The translations under genes and the position numbers were made by a program. The notes under the pieces are model-generated. The model saw only the letters and a list, made by a program, of their open reading frames with translations. It had not been told where the DNA came from and did no database searches. A DNA stretch of 64,000 nucleotides from Thermoleophilaceae bacterium (lineage in GTDB: Bacteria > Actinomycetota > Thermoleophilia > Solirubrobacterales > Thermoleophilaceae): contig JAUJNF010000008.1 of assembly GCA_030446485.1 (NCBI GenBank), positions 1 through 64,000 on the forward strand, given 5' to 3'. Numbering within the stretch: the first letter of the stretch is position 1; every line of letters begins with the position of its first letter. This document shows positions 1-8,302 of the stretch, in pieces.

Positions 1-1921
1 GCGGGTCGAGGTCGTAGTCGCGCTCGAGCGTCCCCGCGTCCTGGTCGACCGCCCACCGCGAGAAGGCGCCGATCGCCTCGCCGAGCTCCTTGGGACGGCC
101 GATCGACTCACCGCGCCAGAACGGCACGGCGCCGGGGGCGCCGGGGGCGGGCGTGACCACCACGCGGTCGCGCGTGATCTCCTCGATCCGCCAGGTGGAG
201 GCACCGAGCATGAAGGTCTGGCCGGGCCGTGCCTCGTACACCATCTCCTCGTCGAGCTCGCCCACGCGGCGCCCGTCCGGCAGGTGAACGCTGAACAGCC
301 CGCGATCGGGGATCGTGCCGGCATTCGTCACCGCGAGCTGGCGCGCGCCGCGGCGGGTCCGGATCGTGTCCTCCACCCGGTCCCAAACGATGCGCGGGCG
401 CAACTCGGCGAACTCCTCGGACGGGTAGCGGCCGTCCAGCATGTCGAGCACGTTGTCGAGCAGCTCGCGCGACAGCTCGGCGTAGGGGTAGGCGCGCCGC
501 ACGCGGTCGTGCAGCTCCGGTACGCGCCACTCGTCCCCGGTGGCCACCATGGCCACGATCTGCTGGGCGAGCACGTCGAGTGGGTTGCGCGGCACGACGG
601 TCTCCTCGATCAGCGCCTCCCGCATGCGCGAGGCCACCACCGCGCACTCGAGCAGGTCGGCGCGGAACTTGGGGAAGATCCGCCCCTTCGACACCTCGCC
701 GACGCCGTGCCCGGCGCGGCCGATGCGCTGGAGGCCGCGCGTGACCGACTTCGGCGACTCGATCTGCAGCACCAGGTCGACCGCGCCCATGTCGATCCCC
801 AGCTCGAGCGACGAGGTGGCCACGAGGCACGGCAGGTCGCCCGACTTGAGCAGCTCCTCGATCACCGTGCGCTCCTCGCGCGCGAGCGAGCCGTGGTGGG
901 CGCGGGCGATCTCCGCGGGCTTAGAGTCGGGGGTGCCCGGGTTCTCGCCCGCGAGCTCGTTCAGGCGCACGGCCAGGCGCTCGGCGCCGCGGCGGTTGTT
1001 CACGAAGATGATCGTCGAGCGGTGTTGCCGCACGAGCTCGAGCAGCTCCGGGTAGATGGCCGGCCAGATCGAGCGCCGGGTGGCGGTGCCGTCGCCCGCG
1101 GTCGGGTCGAGCACCGCGGCGGGCTCCACCCCGACGCCCACGAGGTCGCCGCCGCCGGCCGCCGTTCCCATGCCCCCCACCGCCGGGTCGATCACGTCGT
1201 GCGCGCCCGGCTCGCGCATGTCCTCGACCGGAACGTGGATCTTCAGGTCGAGCGGCTTGCGAAGGCCGGTGTCCACGATGGCGCACTCGCGCCCCGCGCC
1301 GACCAGGAAGCGGCCGACCTCCTCGAGCGGACGCTGCGTGGCGGACAGGCCGATGCGCTGCACGGGCCGCTCCACCAGGTGCTCGAGGCGCTCCAGAGTG
1401 AGCGCCAGGTGGGCGCCGCGCTTGGTCTGGGCCACGGCGTGGATCTCGTCGACGATCACCCACTCCGCCTCGCGCACCATGTCGCGGGCCTGCGAGGTGA
1501 GGATGAGGTAGAGCGACTCCGGCGTGGTGATGAGCACGTCCGGCGGCCTGCGGGCCATGGCCTGGCGCTCGCGCTGCGGCGTGTCGCCGGTGCGGATGGC
1601 CACCTCGATATCGCCGCCGATGCCGCGCAGCGGTGCCCGCAGGTTGCGCTCGACGTCGTAGGAGAGCGCCTTGAGCGGTGAGACGTACACCAGCCGCGTG
1701 CGCCGCTCGCCCTCGGGAGCGGGTTCGGCCGTGAGCCGGTCGAGCGCCCAGAGGAAGGCGGCGAGCGTCTTTCCGGATCCGGTGGGCGCTGAGAGCAGCA
1801 CGTTCTGCCCCTTGGCGATGGCCGGCCAGGCCTGGGCCTGAGCGGCGGTGGGCTCGGCGAACGCGCGCAGGAACCAGTCACGTACCTGCTGGGTGAACGA
1901 AGCGAGCGGGTCGGCCTTCAC
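1..1921 (-). CDS. lhr: Lhr-family DEAD/DEAH-box helicase (3' part beyond window)
   Basis: Large ATP-dependent superfamily 2 helicase of the Lhr type, expected to unwind or translocate on nucleic acid in repair. About 640 residues are visible and the C-terminal part lies beyond the left edge. Reading the minus strand from a GTG at 1921, the Walker A motif APTGSGKT is at about residues 45-52, followed by VDEIHA (Walker B), LSATQRP (motif III), IIFVNNRRGAE at the start of the second RecA domain and QRIGRAGH (motif VI). After that come the winged-helix and Lhr-core regions. A GAGG lies about 8 bases before the GTG. Family Lhr proteins run to about 1,500 residues, so more than half may be missing here. 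It is divergently oriented to the gene at 2050. Confidence 0.9.
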   Translation of the reverse strand, partial: MKADPLASFTQQVRDWFLRAFAEPTAAQAQAWPAIAKGQNVLLSAPTGSGKTLAAFLWALDRLTAEPAPEGERRTRLVYVSPLKALSYDVERNLRAPLRGIGGDIEVAIRTGDTPQRERQAMARRPPDVLITTPESLYLILTSQARDMVREAEWVIVDEIHAVAQTKRGAHLALTLERLEHLVERPVQRIGLSATQRPLEEVGRFLVGAGRECAIVDTGLRKPLDLKIHVPVEDMREPGAHDVIDPAVGGMGTAAGGGDLVGVGVEPAAVLDPTAGDGTATRRSIWPAIYPELLELVRQHRSTIIFVNNRRGAERLAVRLNELAGENPGTPDSKPAEIARAHHGSLAREERTVIEELLKSGDLPCLVATSSLELGIDMGAVDLVLQIESPKSVTRGLQRIGRAGHGVGEVSKGRIFPKFRADLLECAVVASRMREALIEETVVPRNPLDVLAQQIVAMVATGDEWRVPELHDRVRRAYPYAELSRELLDNVLDMLDGRYPSEEFAELRPRIVWDRVEDTIRTRRGARQLAVTNAGTIPDRGLFSVHLPDGRRVGELDEEMVYEARPGQTFMLGASTWRIEEITRDRVVVTPAPGAPGAVPFWRGESIGRPKELGEAIGAFSRWAVDQDAGTLERDYDLDP

Positions 1922-2049
1922 GCGACCCTCGAGGCTACTCCCGGCCGACGGCGCTTGGGCCCCGCACGGGCCCCGCTTGGCGCCCCGCCGCGTGGTCGGC
2001 GGAGTAGCATCGCCCAACCCCGCCCGCCGCCCGACCAAGGAGCCTCCCC

Positions 2050-2679
2050 GTGGAACTCTTCGCCTCGCTCGCCGCAGTCAGCCGCCGCTGGAACGTGCTC
2101 GAGCACCCCTTCTACACGCGCTGGAGCCGCGGCGAGCTGACCCGCGAGGAGCTCGGCTTCTACTCGGGCGAGTACCGCCACGCGGTCGAGGCCCTGGCCG
2201 AGGCCACGCGCATGACCGCGCAGGCCTGCGAGCCGGCCGTTCAGGCGGAGCTCGAGGTGCACGCCGCCCAGGAGGCGGCGCACGTGGGCATGTGGGACGG
2301 GTTCATGGACGAGCTCGACGCCGAGCACGGCCGCGAGCCGCGCGCTGAGACCGTCGCCTGCCGGGAGGCGTGGACTGCGAGCGAGGACGAACTCGAAGGC
2401 CTCGTGACCCTGTGGGCCGTCGAGTCCGCGCAGCCGGCCATCGCCCGCACCAAGCTCGACGGCCTGGTGCAGCACTACGGCCTCGCCGCCGCCGGTCCCG
2501 GCACCGAGTACTTCTCACTGCACGCCGAGCTCGATCAGCACCACGCCGCTCACTCGCGCAAGCTGATCGAGGAGCGCGCCACCGACGCCGACTGCGAGCG
2601 GCTGACCGCGGCGGCGGAGCGGGCGCTGCGGGGGAACTGGGAGCTCCTCGACGGGGTGGAGCGGGAGTTCGGGCGGTAG
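2050..2679 (+). CDS. TenA/PqqC-like haem-oxygenase-fold protein
   Basis: A 209-residue all-helical protein resembling the TenA/PqqC/CADD group (haem-oxygenase-like diiron oxidases). The N-terminal pattern LEHPFYTRWSRGELTREEL followed by YSGEYRHAV is typical of that group. Candidate metal ligands are seen in QEAAHVGMWD and in a His-rich C-terminal helix (SLHAELDQHHAAHS). Members include thiaminases, PQQ-synthesis oxidase and pABA-synthesis enzymes; nothing here fixes the substrate. The GTG start has AAGGAG at 2038-2043. It stands alone between divergent and convergent neighbours, so context does not help assign the reaction. Confidence 0.75.
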   Translation: MELFASLAAVSRRWNVLEHPFYTRWSRGELTREELGFYSGEYRHAVEALAEATRMTAQACEPAVQAELEVHAAQEAAHVGMWDGFMDELDAEHGREPRAETVACREAWTASEDELEGLVTLWAVESAQPAIARTKLDGLVQHYGLAAAGPGTEYFSLHAELDQHHAAHSRKLIEERATDADCERLTAAAERALRGNWELLDGVEREFGR

Positions 2680-2697
2680 CGCGCCGATCGCCGCCGC

Positions 2698-3567
2698 TCA
2701 GCGCAGCAGGCGACGCGCCACCCCCTCGATCGTCCGCTCGCCGTAGGCCATCGACGGGTTCCCATCCGTGAGTACGGCGATGGCCGCCCGGCGCTTCGCG
2801 TCCTCGACCAGCGCCGCCTGGTGCACGAGCTCGCCGCGACCGGTGGGGCGCCAGCCGCCCTTGAAGAAGACCCGGAAGCGGGGTCGCGCCGCGCGCGGGA
2901 TGCCCCAGCTCTGCTCGGGAACGATGCTCGCGAGGAGCTTCCGGGCGTAACCCAGGAAGCGCGGAGGCACAACGGTGGCGAGCCGCGAGAAGAGGCGCAC
3001 CTGGTCGGCGGCGGTGATCTGAGCGCTCGCCCAGGTGGGGCGCGGGATCGAGAAGCGCTTCATGCCGGCGTCCCGGGACACGCGCACCAGCCCCCGATCG
3101 CCCACCGCCCGGTAGATGGCGGTGGCGTCCTCGTTGTCGGACTTGCGGATCATGCGGCCGAGGAGGAAGCGGTCGCGCCTGCTGAGCGAACCGCCGGCCT
3201 GCGCGCGATCCTGCAGATGGGCGACCAGCAGCATGGCCTTCACCACGCTCGCCGAGACGTAGGTCCGCCGCTCGAGCAGGCCACGCGGCCGACCCTCGCC
3301 GCTGACCGCGAAGGCCACGATCCCGGCCCGGCCCTTCGCGTAGCGCCGTGCGTCCTTCACCTGGCGCTCGGATGGGAAGACAGCGACGGCCGAGGCCACG
3401 AGGCGCAACTTGGGCACATCGGGGAGGCCGCACCGCTCGATCGCCTCCACGCTCGCGAAGGCGGGCGAGTCACACGGCGATGACTGGCCGCGGGTGAGCG
3501 TGACCATCGTCAGGGCCGCCACCGGAACGGCGATGGCGACCACGATCAACGCGCTGAGACGACGCAC
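2698..3567 (-). CDS. Secreted class A beta-lactamase-like serine hydrolase
   Basis: A 289-residue exported protein with an N-terminal hydrophobic segment (about residues 4-22). The fold is that of class A beta-lactamases/low-molecular-weight PBPs: SxxK is S107-V-V-K110, SDN is at 143-145, and the third active-site motif is KGG (236-238) instead of the usual KTG/KSG. It probably acts on peptidoglycan or a related ester or amide; true beta-lactamase activity is not shown by sequence. The start is an ATG followed directly by basic residues and the signal segment. It is separated by 87 bp from the UDG gene upstream and ends 18 bp from the convergent gene at 2679. Confidence 0.8.
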   Translation of the reverse strand: MRRLSALIVVAIAVPVAALTMVTLTRGQSSPCDSPAFASVEAIERCGLPDVPKLRLVASAVAVFPSERQVKDARRYAKGRAGIVAFAVSGEGRPRGLLERRTYVSASVVKAMLLVAHLQDRAQAGGSLSRRDRFLLGRMIRKSDNEDATAIYRAVGDRGLVRVSRDAGMKRFSIPRPTWASAQITAADQVRLFSRLATVVPPRFLGYARKLLASIVPEQSWGIPRAARPRFRVFFKGGWRPTGRGELVHQAALVEDAKRRAAIAVLTDGNPSMAYGERTIEGVARRLLR

Positions 3568-3654
3568 AGGCGCGAAGTATCCGCGATGCCCGGCTGCGTC
3601 GCTTCGACGTACCGTCCTGCGCTGCTGTCGCGCTGCGACACCTGGGCAGGACGG

Positions 3655-4410
3655 CTACCGGTGCCGGTGGTCCGGGCGCTGCCTCCCGGCTCGCGCAGGA
3701 GAAAGCCCGGCGAGCTCCCGCGCGCGAGTGAAGACGCCATCCATCATCGGCTCGGTGAGGCGGCCGGTGAACGTGTTCTGCTGGCTGGGGTGGTAGCAGC
3801 CGAGCAGCCACGGCCCGCCCGCCACGGCGTGCTCGACGCCGTGGCCGAAGCGCGGGCGCGGGCGGGCGAGGCAGAGCAGGCGCCCGGCGGCGTCCCACGC
3901 GAAGCCACCCAGGCACACGATCACCGTGACCGTCGGCAGAAGCTCGAGCTCCTCGCGCGCGTAGGGCAGGCAGTGGTCACGCTCCGCGGGCAGCGGCCGG
4001 TTGGCCGGTGGCGCGCAACGCACGGCCGCGGTCACGAAGGCGCCGCGGGGGCGCAGGCCGTCGCCCACGTGGGTCGAGGTGGGCTGGTTCGCGAAGCCCG
4101 TCCGCCACATGGAGGCCCAGAGCCAGTCCGCGGAGCGGTCGCCGGTGAACACCCGGCCGGTGCGGTTGCCGCCGTGGGCCGCGGGAGCCAGGCCGAGCAC
4201 GTAAACGGCGGCCTCGGGATCCCCGAAGCCCGGGATGGGACGTCCCCAGTACTCCTCATCGCGGTAGGCGGCCCGCCGCTCGCGCGCCACCTCCTCACGC
4301 CACTCGACCAGTCGCGGGCAGCGGCGGCAGTCCACGATCCGCCGCTCGAGATCCTCGAGGCCCGCCGGCGAGACGGGCGGACCGTCAGGAGCCGGAGCGC
4401 GCGCCCTCAC
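3655..4410 (-). CDS. Uracil-DNA glycosylase, family 5 (UdgB)
   Basis: A 251-residue DNA repair enzyme that removes uracil and other deaminated bases. It has the family 5 motif GLAPAAHGGNRTG (73-85) and the second active-site motif HPSQQNTFTG (207-216). Cysteines C28, C31, C132 and C147 fit the family's 4Fe-4S ligands (CxxC near the N-terminus, then two distant Cys). Family 5 enzymes lack the strong catalytic Asp of other UDGs, consistent with motif A here. The GTG start overlaps the last 26 bp of the frameshifted SnoaL-like gene upstream, suggesting the two are co-transcribed. Confidence 0.92.
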   Translation of the reverse strand: MRARAPAPDGPPVSPAGLEDLERRIVDCRRCPRLVEWREEVARERRAAYRDEEYWGRPIPGFGDPEAAVYVLGLAPAAHGGNRTGRVFTGDRSADWLWASMWRTGFANQPTSTHVGDGLRPRGAFVTAAVRCAPPANRPLPAERDHCLPYAREELELLPTVTVIVCLGGFAWDAAGRLLCLARPRPRFGHGVEHAVAGGPWLLGCYHPSQQNTFTGRLTEPMMDGVFTRARELAGLSPARAGRQRPDHRHR

Positions 4411-4853
4411 GGAGGAAGGCCAGCGCGGTGACCGGGTACGCCATGCCGAGCCGCGCGCGCTGAAGGAGGTTCGAGGAGGGCTTGGCGTTCAGGAACGAGT
4501 ACATCTGGTGCTCGCATACCTTGCCGCCGGAGTCGAAGCGCCAGTACTCGATTCCGCGGGCGTCGGTGCGCCCGCCGAGCGTGCCGGTCCAGGTGTTCAC
4601 GATCGTCTCGTCGGAAGCGTTCAGCAGCTGCTTCTGCAGCCGGAAGCCGCGAGCGTGGAAGGCCGCCAGGTAGCCGGGCCCACCCGGAGCGAACCTGGTC
4701 GCGGCCGGCGTAGGTCTCGACGGCGCCGTCGGTCACGCTCGTGAGCGTGGCGTCCGCGGAGTAGACGCCAACCGTGGCCTCGAGATCGCGGGCGTTGATG
4801 CCGCGTTCGGCGTCCGCGACGAAGGCGGCGGGGTCGGGCGGAGGCTCATGCAG
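4385..4853 (-). pseudogene. SnoaL/NTF2-like protein, one frameshift
   Basis: A small SnoaL-like (NTF2-fold) ketosteroid-isomerase-type protein of roughly 155 residues, read in two frames. The first part gives DPAAFVADAERGINARDLEA and continues to ETYAGRDQVR; the second gives GYLAAFHARGFRLQKQLLNA and continues to the stop at 4385. The shift lies at about 4678-4690 in a G/C run (a GGG-T-GGG-CCC context) and is explained by one extra base. No ATG or GTG is in frame at the 5' end. A CTG at 4853 is possible, while an ATG at 4849 is in the wrong frame. I read this as one gene with a probable sequence error; a genuine frameshift mutation is the alternative. Function is unknown beyond the fold. Confidence 0.6.
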
Positions 4854-4954
4854 CGACCCTAACGAAGCGCGAGCGGGGTCGTCACCGAGATGTGCGAGCT
4901 TGCCACGTGCAACCCTCGAGGGACCGTTCGGTACCCACCAAGCAAGGAGCCCGC

Positions 4955-5257
4955 ATGATCGGAAGCCGCAAGCGATTGACCGCCGCCCTCGTAGCCGCCG
5001 CGTTGGTGGCGGTGCCCACGGGCTGCGCCGCGGAGGACGAGGCCACCGAGGAGGTCGAGAAGCAGTCCGAGGATGCCCGCAGGGACGCCGAGCGCAGGGG
5101 CAACGAGGCGCTCGACGACGCTGAGAAGCAGATCGACGAGCTGGGCGGAGACGCCCGTCGCGAGGGCAACGACATCCGGCAGCGGGGGGAGCAGGCCGCC
5201 CGCGACGCGCAACGCAGAGCCGGGGAGGCCGGCGGCGACGGCTCGGGTGGCTACTAG
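4955..5257 (+). CDS. Small charged lipoprotein
   Basis: A 100-residue predicted lipoprotein. The start is the ATG at 4955 because AAGGAG sits at 4944-4949, five bases upstream; a longer reading from 4892 lacks such a site. Residues 1-20 form a signal peptide ending in the lipobox VPTGC. The mature part is almost entirely charged and helical, with repeated EDARRDAERRGNEALDDAEK-like segments that look like a single amphipathic helix or coiled coil. No enzymatic domain is visible. It is probably a cell-envelope protein of unknown role. It ends 10 bp before the convergent ABC permease gene. Confidence 0.7.
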   Translation: MIGSRKRLTAALVAAALVAVPTGCAAEDEATEEVEKQSEDARRDAERRGNEALDDAEKQIDELGGDARREGNDIRQRGEQAARDAQRRAGEAGGDGSGGY

Positions 5258-5267
5258 GCGCGGCCCC

Positions 5268-6032
5268 TTAGGCCTTCAGCCGCCGCCCACTCGTGAACAG
5301 GTACTGCGACCAGGCGTAGGCGGGCAGCGCCAGCGCCGCCGTGACGCCCAGGCTCAACCACACCGACACGTCGCTCGTGCCGAAGAAGCCGTGGCGCACG
5401 GCGTTCACCAGGTAGAAGACCGGGTTGAAGTGCGACAGCTCTTCCCACGGTGAGGGCAGCATCTCGACCGAGTAGAAGACACCGCCGAGGAACGCCAGGG
5501 GCAGGATCACGATGTTCACCACGAACGTGATGTTGTCGAAGGTGTTCGCGAAGATGCCGGCGACGGTGCCGAGCGCGCCGAACAGCACCAGCCCGAGCAG
5601 CACCGCCACGGCGAGCACGAGCGGCTTCTCCACGCCGACGCCGGTGAGCGGCACGGCGAGCGCGAGCAGGGCCAGCCCGATGGCCAGCGACCGCACCAGG
5701 CCGCCCACGTTGTAGCCGAGGTTCACCTGCCACGGGTGCATCGGCGCCGACAGGACGTCGTTGATGTAGCGGTCGTTGCGCGCCTGGAAGATCGTCGACG
5801 AGTTGTTGTTGTAGGCGGCCTGGACCATGGCCATCGTGATCAGACCAGGCACGATGAACACCTCGTAGGGCAGGCCGCCGATCTCCCTGATGCGGCTGCC
5901 GAGCGAGAGCCCGAACACCAGGATGAACAGCATCGAGGCGACCACCGGCGCGAGCACGGTCTGCGTCCACAGTCGCGTGACCCTCAGCGTCTCCCGGCGG
6001 GCGAGCCAGCGCAGCCCCTGGGCCCCGCTCAC
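5268..6032 (-). CDS. ABC-2 type exporter permease
   Basis: A 254-residue integral membrane protein with about six hydrophobic segments, the permease partner of the ATPase encoded just upstream. It carries the ABC-2 family region with APMHPWQVNLGYNVGG and a long run of membrane helices. The start is a GTG at 6032 that overlaps the ATPase stop as GTGA (4 bp), so translation is probably coupled; the longer reading from 6152 lies wholly inside the ATPase gene and is not credible. Substrate is unknown; relatives export lipids, drugs or polysaccharide precursors. Confidence 0.88.
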   Translation of the reverse strand: MSGAQGLRWLARRETLRVTRLWTQTVLAPVVASMLFILVFGLSLGSRIREIGGLPYEVFIVPGLITMAMVQAAYNNNSSTIFQARNDRYINDVLSAPMHPWQVNLGYNVGGLVRSLAIGLALLALAVPLTGVGVEKPLVLAVAVLLGLVLFGALGTVAGIFANTFDNITFVVNIVILPLAFLGGVFYSVEMLPSPWEELSHFNPVFYLVNAVRHGFFGTSDVSVWLSLGVTAALALPAYAWSQYLFTSGRRLKA

Positions 6033-6766
6033 GCGGCCATGGCCTTCACGTAGACGTCCGCAAGGGTGTCGGCGTCGTAGGACTCGCGCAGCCCGTCCGC
6101 CGTGTCGCGCGCGATCAGCCGACCCCCGCGGATCAACGCGATCTCCTCGCACAGCTCCTCGGCCTCCTCGAGGTAGTGGGTGGTGAGGAGGATCGTCGTG
6201 CCCGCATCATGCAGCCGCTCGATGTAGCGCCACAGCTCCCCGCGCAACTCGAAGTCCACTCCCGCCGTGGGCTCGTCGAGGATCACGAGCCGTGGGCGGT
6301 GCATGAGCGCCCGCGCCAGCAGCAGCCGGCGGCGCATGCCGCCCGAGAGCTTGGGCGTGCGCACGCGCGTCTTGGCGCGCAGGTCGAAGATGTCGATCAT
6401 CTCGCCCGCCCGCACGACGGCCTCGTCCCGGCCCATTCCGAAGTAGCCCCCGTGGTACACGAGCGTCTCCTCCACGGTGAGAAAGCGGTCGAGATTGATG
6501 TCCTGCTCGGCGAGCCCCACCCACCCGCGCGCCTCGAGCGAGGCCGCCGGCCGGCCGAACACGAGCACCTCGCCGGCCGTCACCCGGATGAGATTGCAAA
6601 CGGCGCTGATCACCGTGGTCTTGCCCGCCCCGTTGGGCCCGAGCAGGCCGAAGAACGCGCCGTCATGCACGGTCAGGTCGAAGGACTCGACCGCGCTCGT
6701 GCCGTCGTCGTAGCGCTTGGTCAGGCCACGGAGCTCGAGCGCGGGGGGCGAGAGGGGCATCCGCAC
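6029..6766 (-). CDS. ABC transporter ATP-binding protein
   Basis: A 245-residue ABC ATPase that powers the downstream permease. All family motifs are present: Walker [10 protein letters not shown], signature LSGGMRRR, Walker B LVILDEP and H-loop TTHYL. The start may be the GTG at 6766 or the ATG at 6760; both lie inside a 13-bp inverted repeat (6751-6786) and no clear Shine-Dalgarno is free of it. The gene follows the DUF4234 gene at a distance of 31 bp on the same strand, so the three genes may form one transcript with the stem-loop between them. Confidence 0.93.
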   Translation of the reverse strand: MRMPLSPPALELRGLTKRYDDGTSAVESFDLTVHDGAFFGLLGPNGAGKTTVISAVCNLIRVTAGEVLVFGRPAASLEARGWVGLAEQDINLDRFLTVEETLVYHGGYFGMGRDEAVVRAGEMIDIFDLRAKTRVRTPKLSGGMRRRLLLARALMHRPRLVILDEPTAGVDFELRGELWRYIERLHDAGTTILLTTHYLEEAEELCEEIALIRGGRLIARDTADGLRESYDADTLADVYVKAMAA

Positions 6767-6786
6767 AAGGGTACGGATGCCCCTCT
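6751..6786 (-). terminator. 13-bp stem-loop across the ATPase start
   Basis: Perfect inverted repeat: arms AGAGGGGCATCCG (6751-6763) and CGGATGCCCCTCT (6774-6786) with a 10-base loop. It lies 11 bp after the stop of the DUF4234 gene and contains both candidate start codons of the ABC ATPase. It could be the terminator of the DUF4234 gene, a structure that hides the ATPase start, or both. No T-tract follows. Confidence 0.5.
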
Positions 6787-6797
6787 GCCGGAGAGGG

Positions 6798-7304
6798 CTA
6801 CTGCGCGGGCGGAGGCGGGGCCGGCTGCGATACGGCGTTCGACTGCGGCTGCTGGATCGCGGTGTCGCCGCCGCCGCTCAGCGCGGACGGGGAGCCGCCC
6901 TGGCGCTCGCCCTCCCACACCTTGTTGAGGCCGTCCTGCATGAGGTAGTAGGCCACCGGGCCGATGAAGATCGCGAGCACGAAGAGCAGGCCGGCGCTCA
7001 TCGGCTCGGGCCGTCCGCCCATTCGCTGCGCCGTCTCCACCCGCTTGCAGGTGTTGAAGACCGAGATGATGGCCGGCACGAGGATGAGCGCGCCGAGCGT
7101 CACGGCCAGAAGCGACTTGCCCGGGCTGTCGCCCAGCTCCTGAGTGTTCCGAGCGCGTCCGAGCTCCGCCATCTCCTTGTTGATCTTGTAGTACCAGACG
7201 AGCGCGTAGATGCCGAAGGTGATGAACGGGAGCAGGGCCGGCGCGAGTGGATTTCTCACCTTCGCGACTCCCTGACCGTTCCTGATCTGTACCTCTTCTG
7301 CCAT
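6798..7304 (-). CDS. DUF4234 membrane protein
   Basis: A 168-residue membrane protein matching the DUF4234 pattern: VRNPLAPALLPFITFGIYALVWYYKINKEM near the N-terminus, a second hydrophobic segment at about 64-84 and a third at about 105-121. The C-terminal 35 residues are rich in Pro, Gln, Ser and Gly and probably disordered. The role of the family is unknown; it is common in actinobacteria. The ATG start is preceded by GAGG at suitable spacing. It may be co-transcribed with the downstream ABC exporter pair. Confidence 0.8.
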   Translation of the reverse strand: MAEEVQIRNGQGVAKVRNPLAPALLPFITFGIYALVWYYKINKEMAELGRARNTQELGDSPGKSLLAVTLGALILVPAIISVFNTCKRVETAQRMGGRPEPMSAGLLFVLAIFIGPVAYYLMQDGLNKVWEGERQGGSPSALSGGGDTAIQQPQSNAVSQPAPPPPAQ

Positions 7305-7453
7305 GCGGGCCTCCTCGGTTCAGTTCCGGGCGTTGGGCGCGGGCAGACTACCGGGTAGGGCCGCCGTCAACCAGCGTGACCGAGGGGCCGAGGGTCTCGC
7401 TCACCAGGACGAGGTCGAGTCGCACGAGGCCGTTCAGCGCGTCCGCTGCCGGC

Positions 7454-8302
7454 TCACGCGCGTGCCGCCGCCCGCTCGCTGAGGTACTCCGCCAGCCCGT
7501 CCTTCCACGACGGGAGCCGAGGAGCATCCGGGCGCTCGCTGTCGAGCACCGAGTGAGGCGGGCGCGGAGCGGGACGTGGGAAGTCCTCGGTGCCGACCGG
7601 AGAGAGGTGGCACTCGACGCCCGCCTGGCGGAATATCTCCGCGGCGAAGCCGTGCCACGAGGTCTCGGGGCCTCCGCCCGCCGCGTGCCATACCCCGTGT
7701 CCGCCGGACCCGCAGATCGAGACCAGAGCCTCGGCAAGATGCGGCGTGTAGGTCGGGCGCCCGATCTGATCGTCCACGACGCGTGCCTCACCGTGCTCGC
7801 GCGCGAGGGTGAGCATGGTTTCCACGAAGTTGCGACCCCCGACCCCGAACAGCCAGGAGGTGCGCACGATGTGGTGGCGCGGGTTCGCGGCGGCGGTCTC
7901 GTGCTCGCCGGCGGCCTTGGTCTGGCCGTACACCGACTCGGGGCGCGTGGGGCTCGACTCCACGTAGGGCTCCTTCGCCAGGCCGTCGAAGACGTAGTCG
8001 GTCGAGGGGTAGATCACCGTGGCGCCGACCATGGCGGCCGCGGCGGCCACGTGGCGCGCGGCGTCGGCGTTCACCGCCATGGCGGAGCGCAGGTCATCCT
8101 CGGCACCGTCCACGTTGGTGAAGGCCGCGCAGTTGATCACGGCGTCGGGGCGGTCCCGGCCGATCCGCTCGGTGAGCGCCGGGGCGTTGCGAACGTCGAG
8201 CTCGGCTCTCGTCAGGCCGATCGGCTGGTGCCCCGCAGCGGAGGCCGCGCGCACCAGGTCCTGCCCGAGCATGCCACCGGCACCGGTGATGAGAATCCGC
8301 AT
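7454..8302 (-). CDS. rfbD: dTDP-4-dehydrorhamnose reductase (RmlD-like)
   Basis: A 282-residue NAD(P)-dependent short-chain reductase of the RmlD family, which makes dTDP-L-rhamnose for cell-surface glycans. The nucleotide-binding motif GAGGMLGQ is at 7-14, STDYVFDG at 100-107, and the catalytic Tyr/Lys pair is YGQTK (Y125, K129). The start ATG at 8302 overlaps the stop of the upstream PPOX gene by one base (TGATG), so the longer reading from 8506 is rejected. No other rml genes are in the window, so assignment to rhamnose rather than a related sugar rests on the family only. Confidence 0.85.
   Translation of the reverse strand: MRILITGAGGMLGQDLVRAASAAGHQPIGLTRAELDVRNAPALTERIGRDRPDAVINCAAFTNVDGAEDDLRSAMAVNADAARHVAAAAAMVGATVIYPSTDYVFDGLAKEPYVESSPTRPESVYGQTKAAGEHETAAANPRHHIVRTSWLFGVGGRNFVETMLTLAREHGEARVVDDQIGRPTYTPHLAEALVSICGSGGHGVWHAAGGGPETSWHGFAAEIFRQAGVECHLSPVGTEDFPRPAPRPPHSVLDSERPDAPRLPSWKDGLAEYLSERAAARA

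Noticed and set aside
284-1681. Long plus-strand open frame opposite the Lhr-type helicase
   Set aside because: Composition is His/Arg/Leu-rich shadow of the minus-strand gene, with no domain. The minus strand gives clear helicase motifs.
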